Shown piece after piece: positions 63,763 to 64,000 of a stretch of DNA of 64,000 bases; positions within the stretch are counted from its first letter, which is position 1; each line of letters starts with the position of its first letter. Made by a program: the position numbers and the translations under genes. The DNA comes from Microcoleus sp. FACHB-61 (GTDB taxonomy: Bacteria > Cyanobacteriota > Cyanobacteriia > Cyanobacteriales > Microcoleaceae), in NCBI GenBank assembly GCA_014695295.1, contig JACJNY010000074.1, forward strand, positions 1 to 64,000. The letters are read 5' to 3'. Under the pieces are notes generated by a model that was not told the origin of the DNA, did no database searches, and saw only the letters and a list, made by a program, of their open reading frames with translations.

Positions 63763-64000
63763 ATGTTAGATTTTAATCAATTTGAAGTTGTAAGTTTTGA
63801 CTGCTACGGCACTCTCATAGATTGGGAAAGGGGAATACTGCCAGTCTTGAGACAATTGCTGTCAAGTCGGGAGATAGATTTGAGCGATGACGGAACTTTA
63901 GAGCTGTTTGCTGAATTTGAATCCGAATTAGAAAACTCCGAGCATAATTATATCAAATATAGGGAAATTTTGCAACAAATAGTGCAAAAATTTGGTAAAA
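63763..64000 (+). CDS. HAD family hydrolase (partial, cut at window end)
   Basis: Only the first 79 codons are in the window. The start (MLDFNQFEVVSFDCYGTLIDWERG) contains the HAD motif I DxYGTLxD (nucleophile Asp in FDCYGTL), typical of haloacid dehalogenase type II-like enzymes or other phosphatases. A good ribosome binding site (aggag) lies about 10 bp ahead, and the SGNH gene ends just 18 bp before, so the two are probably one operon. Substrate unknown. Confidence 0.88.
   Translation, partial: MLDFNQFEVVSFDCYGTLIDWERGILPVLRQLLSSREIDLSDDGTLELFAEFESELENSEHNYIKYREILQQIVQKFGK

Overview
The window is a stretch of chromosome from a filamentous cyanobacterium, most likely of the Oscillatoriales (Microcoleus/Oscillatoria/Phormidium type). 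The support is: very frequent HIP1 octamers (GCGATCGC and relatives) in genes and gaps; a cyAbrB-type regulator, a Tab2-family protein and a DUF4168 protein; heptanucleotide tandem repeats (AAATCTA type) scattered between genes; and several large RTX/HEAT/CHAT/pentapeptide proteins. The genus is inference. I saw no tRNA, rRNA or CRISPR array.

Layout. 0-2 kb: an SDR oxidoreductase and a small RTX protein. 2-4.1 kb: an ABC-2 type exporter (ATPase plus permease). 4.3-7.6 kb: nirB and nirD for an NAD(P)H-type nitrite reductase, preceded by a perfect GTA-N8-TAC motif that suggests NtcA control. 7.8-15.7 kb: a HEAT-repeat protein, an S8 peptidase with RTX and PPC domains, a methyltransferase and a pentapeptide-repeat protein; two gene remnants here are chimeras of the HEAT and pentapeptide genes. 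16-20.3 kb: a membrane-anchored S8 peptidase overlapping a 73-residue gene, then an 11-copy array of about 140 bp repeats, each with a terminator-like hairpin. 20.3-25.5 kb: SDR, NTF2-like protein, murG and the ureE-ureF-ureG urease maturation cluster, whose two junctions are filled by heptamer repeats. 25.9-29.3 kb: DUF4168, DoxX, DUF4385, recX and an AbrB regulator. 30.9-32.6 kb: a CHAT-domain (caspase-like) protein with a C-terminal membrane segment.

34.3-40.9 kb holds a 2197-residue RTX protein with cysteine-bearing nonapeptide repeats and five near-identical ~209-residue modules, closed by a good terminator. 41.6-46.2 kb is accessory: a threonine dehydratase-like enzyme between direct repeats, then remnants that look like a decayed DUF499/helicase defence cluster, an insertion that duplicated the start of a gene, and a 94-residue/PIN-domain pair. 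46.5-64 kb is mostly housekeeping: gpsA, a Nudix hydrolase, a GT4 glycosyltransferase, an MFS transporter, recO, a HEAT lipoprotein, deoC, a TPR protein, pdxJ, a nucleotidyltransferase, a Tab2 homologue, a pmbA/tldD-type protein, an SGNH hydrolase fused to a second domain, and a HAD hydrolase cut by the window end.

The clearest functional units are nirBD (nitrite to ammonium), ureEFG (nickel delivery to urease, whose structural genes are not here) and the ABC exporter pair. The most unusual material is non-coding or decayed: the terminator array, the recombinant HEAT/pentapeptide remnants and the defence-cluster remnant. I did not find one complete, clearly new system; the best candidates are listed as findings. 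All family assignments come from reading motifs, without database searches.
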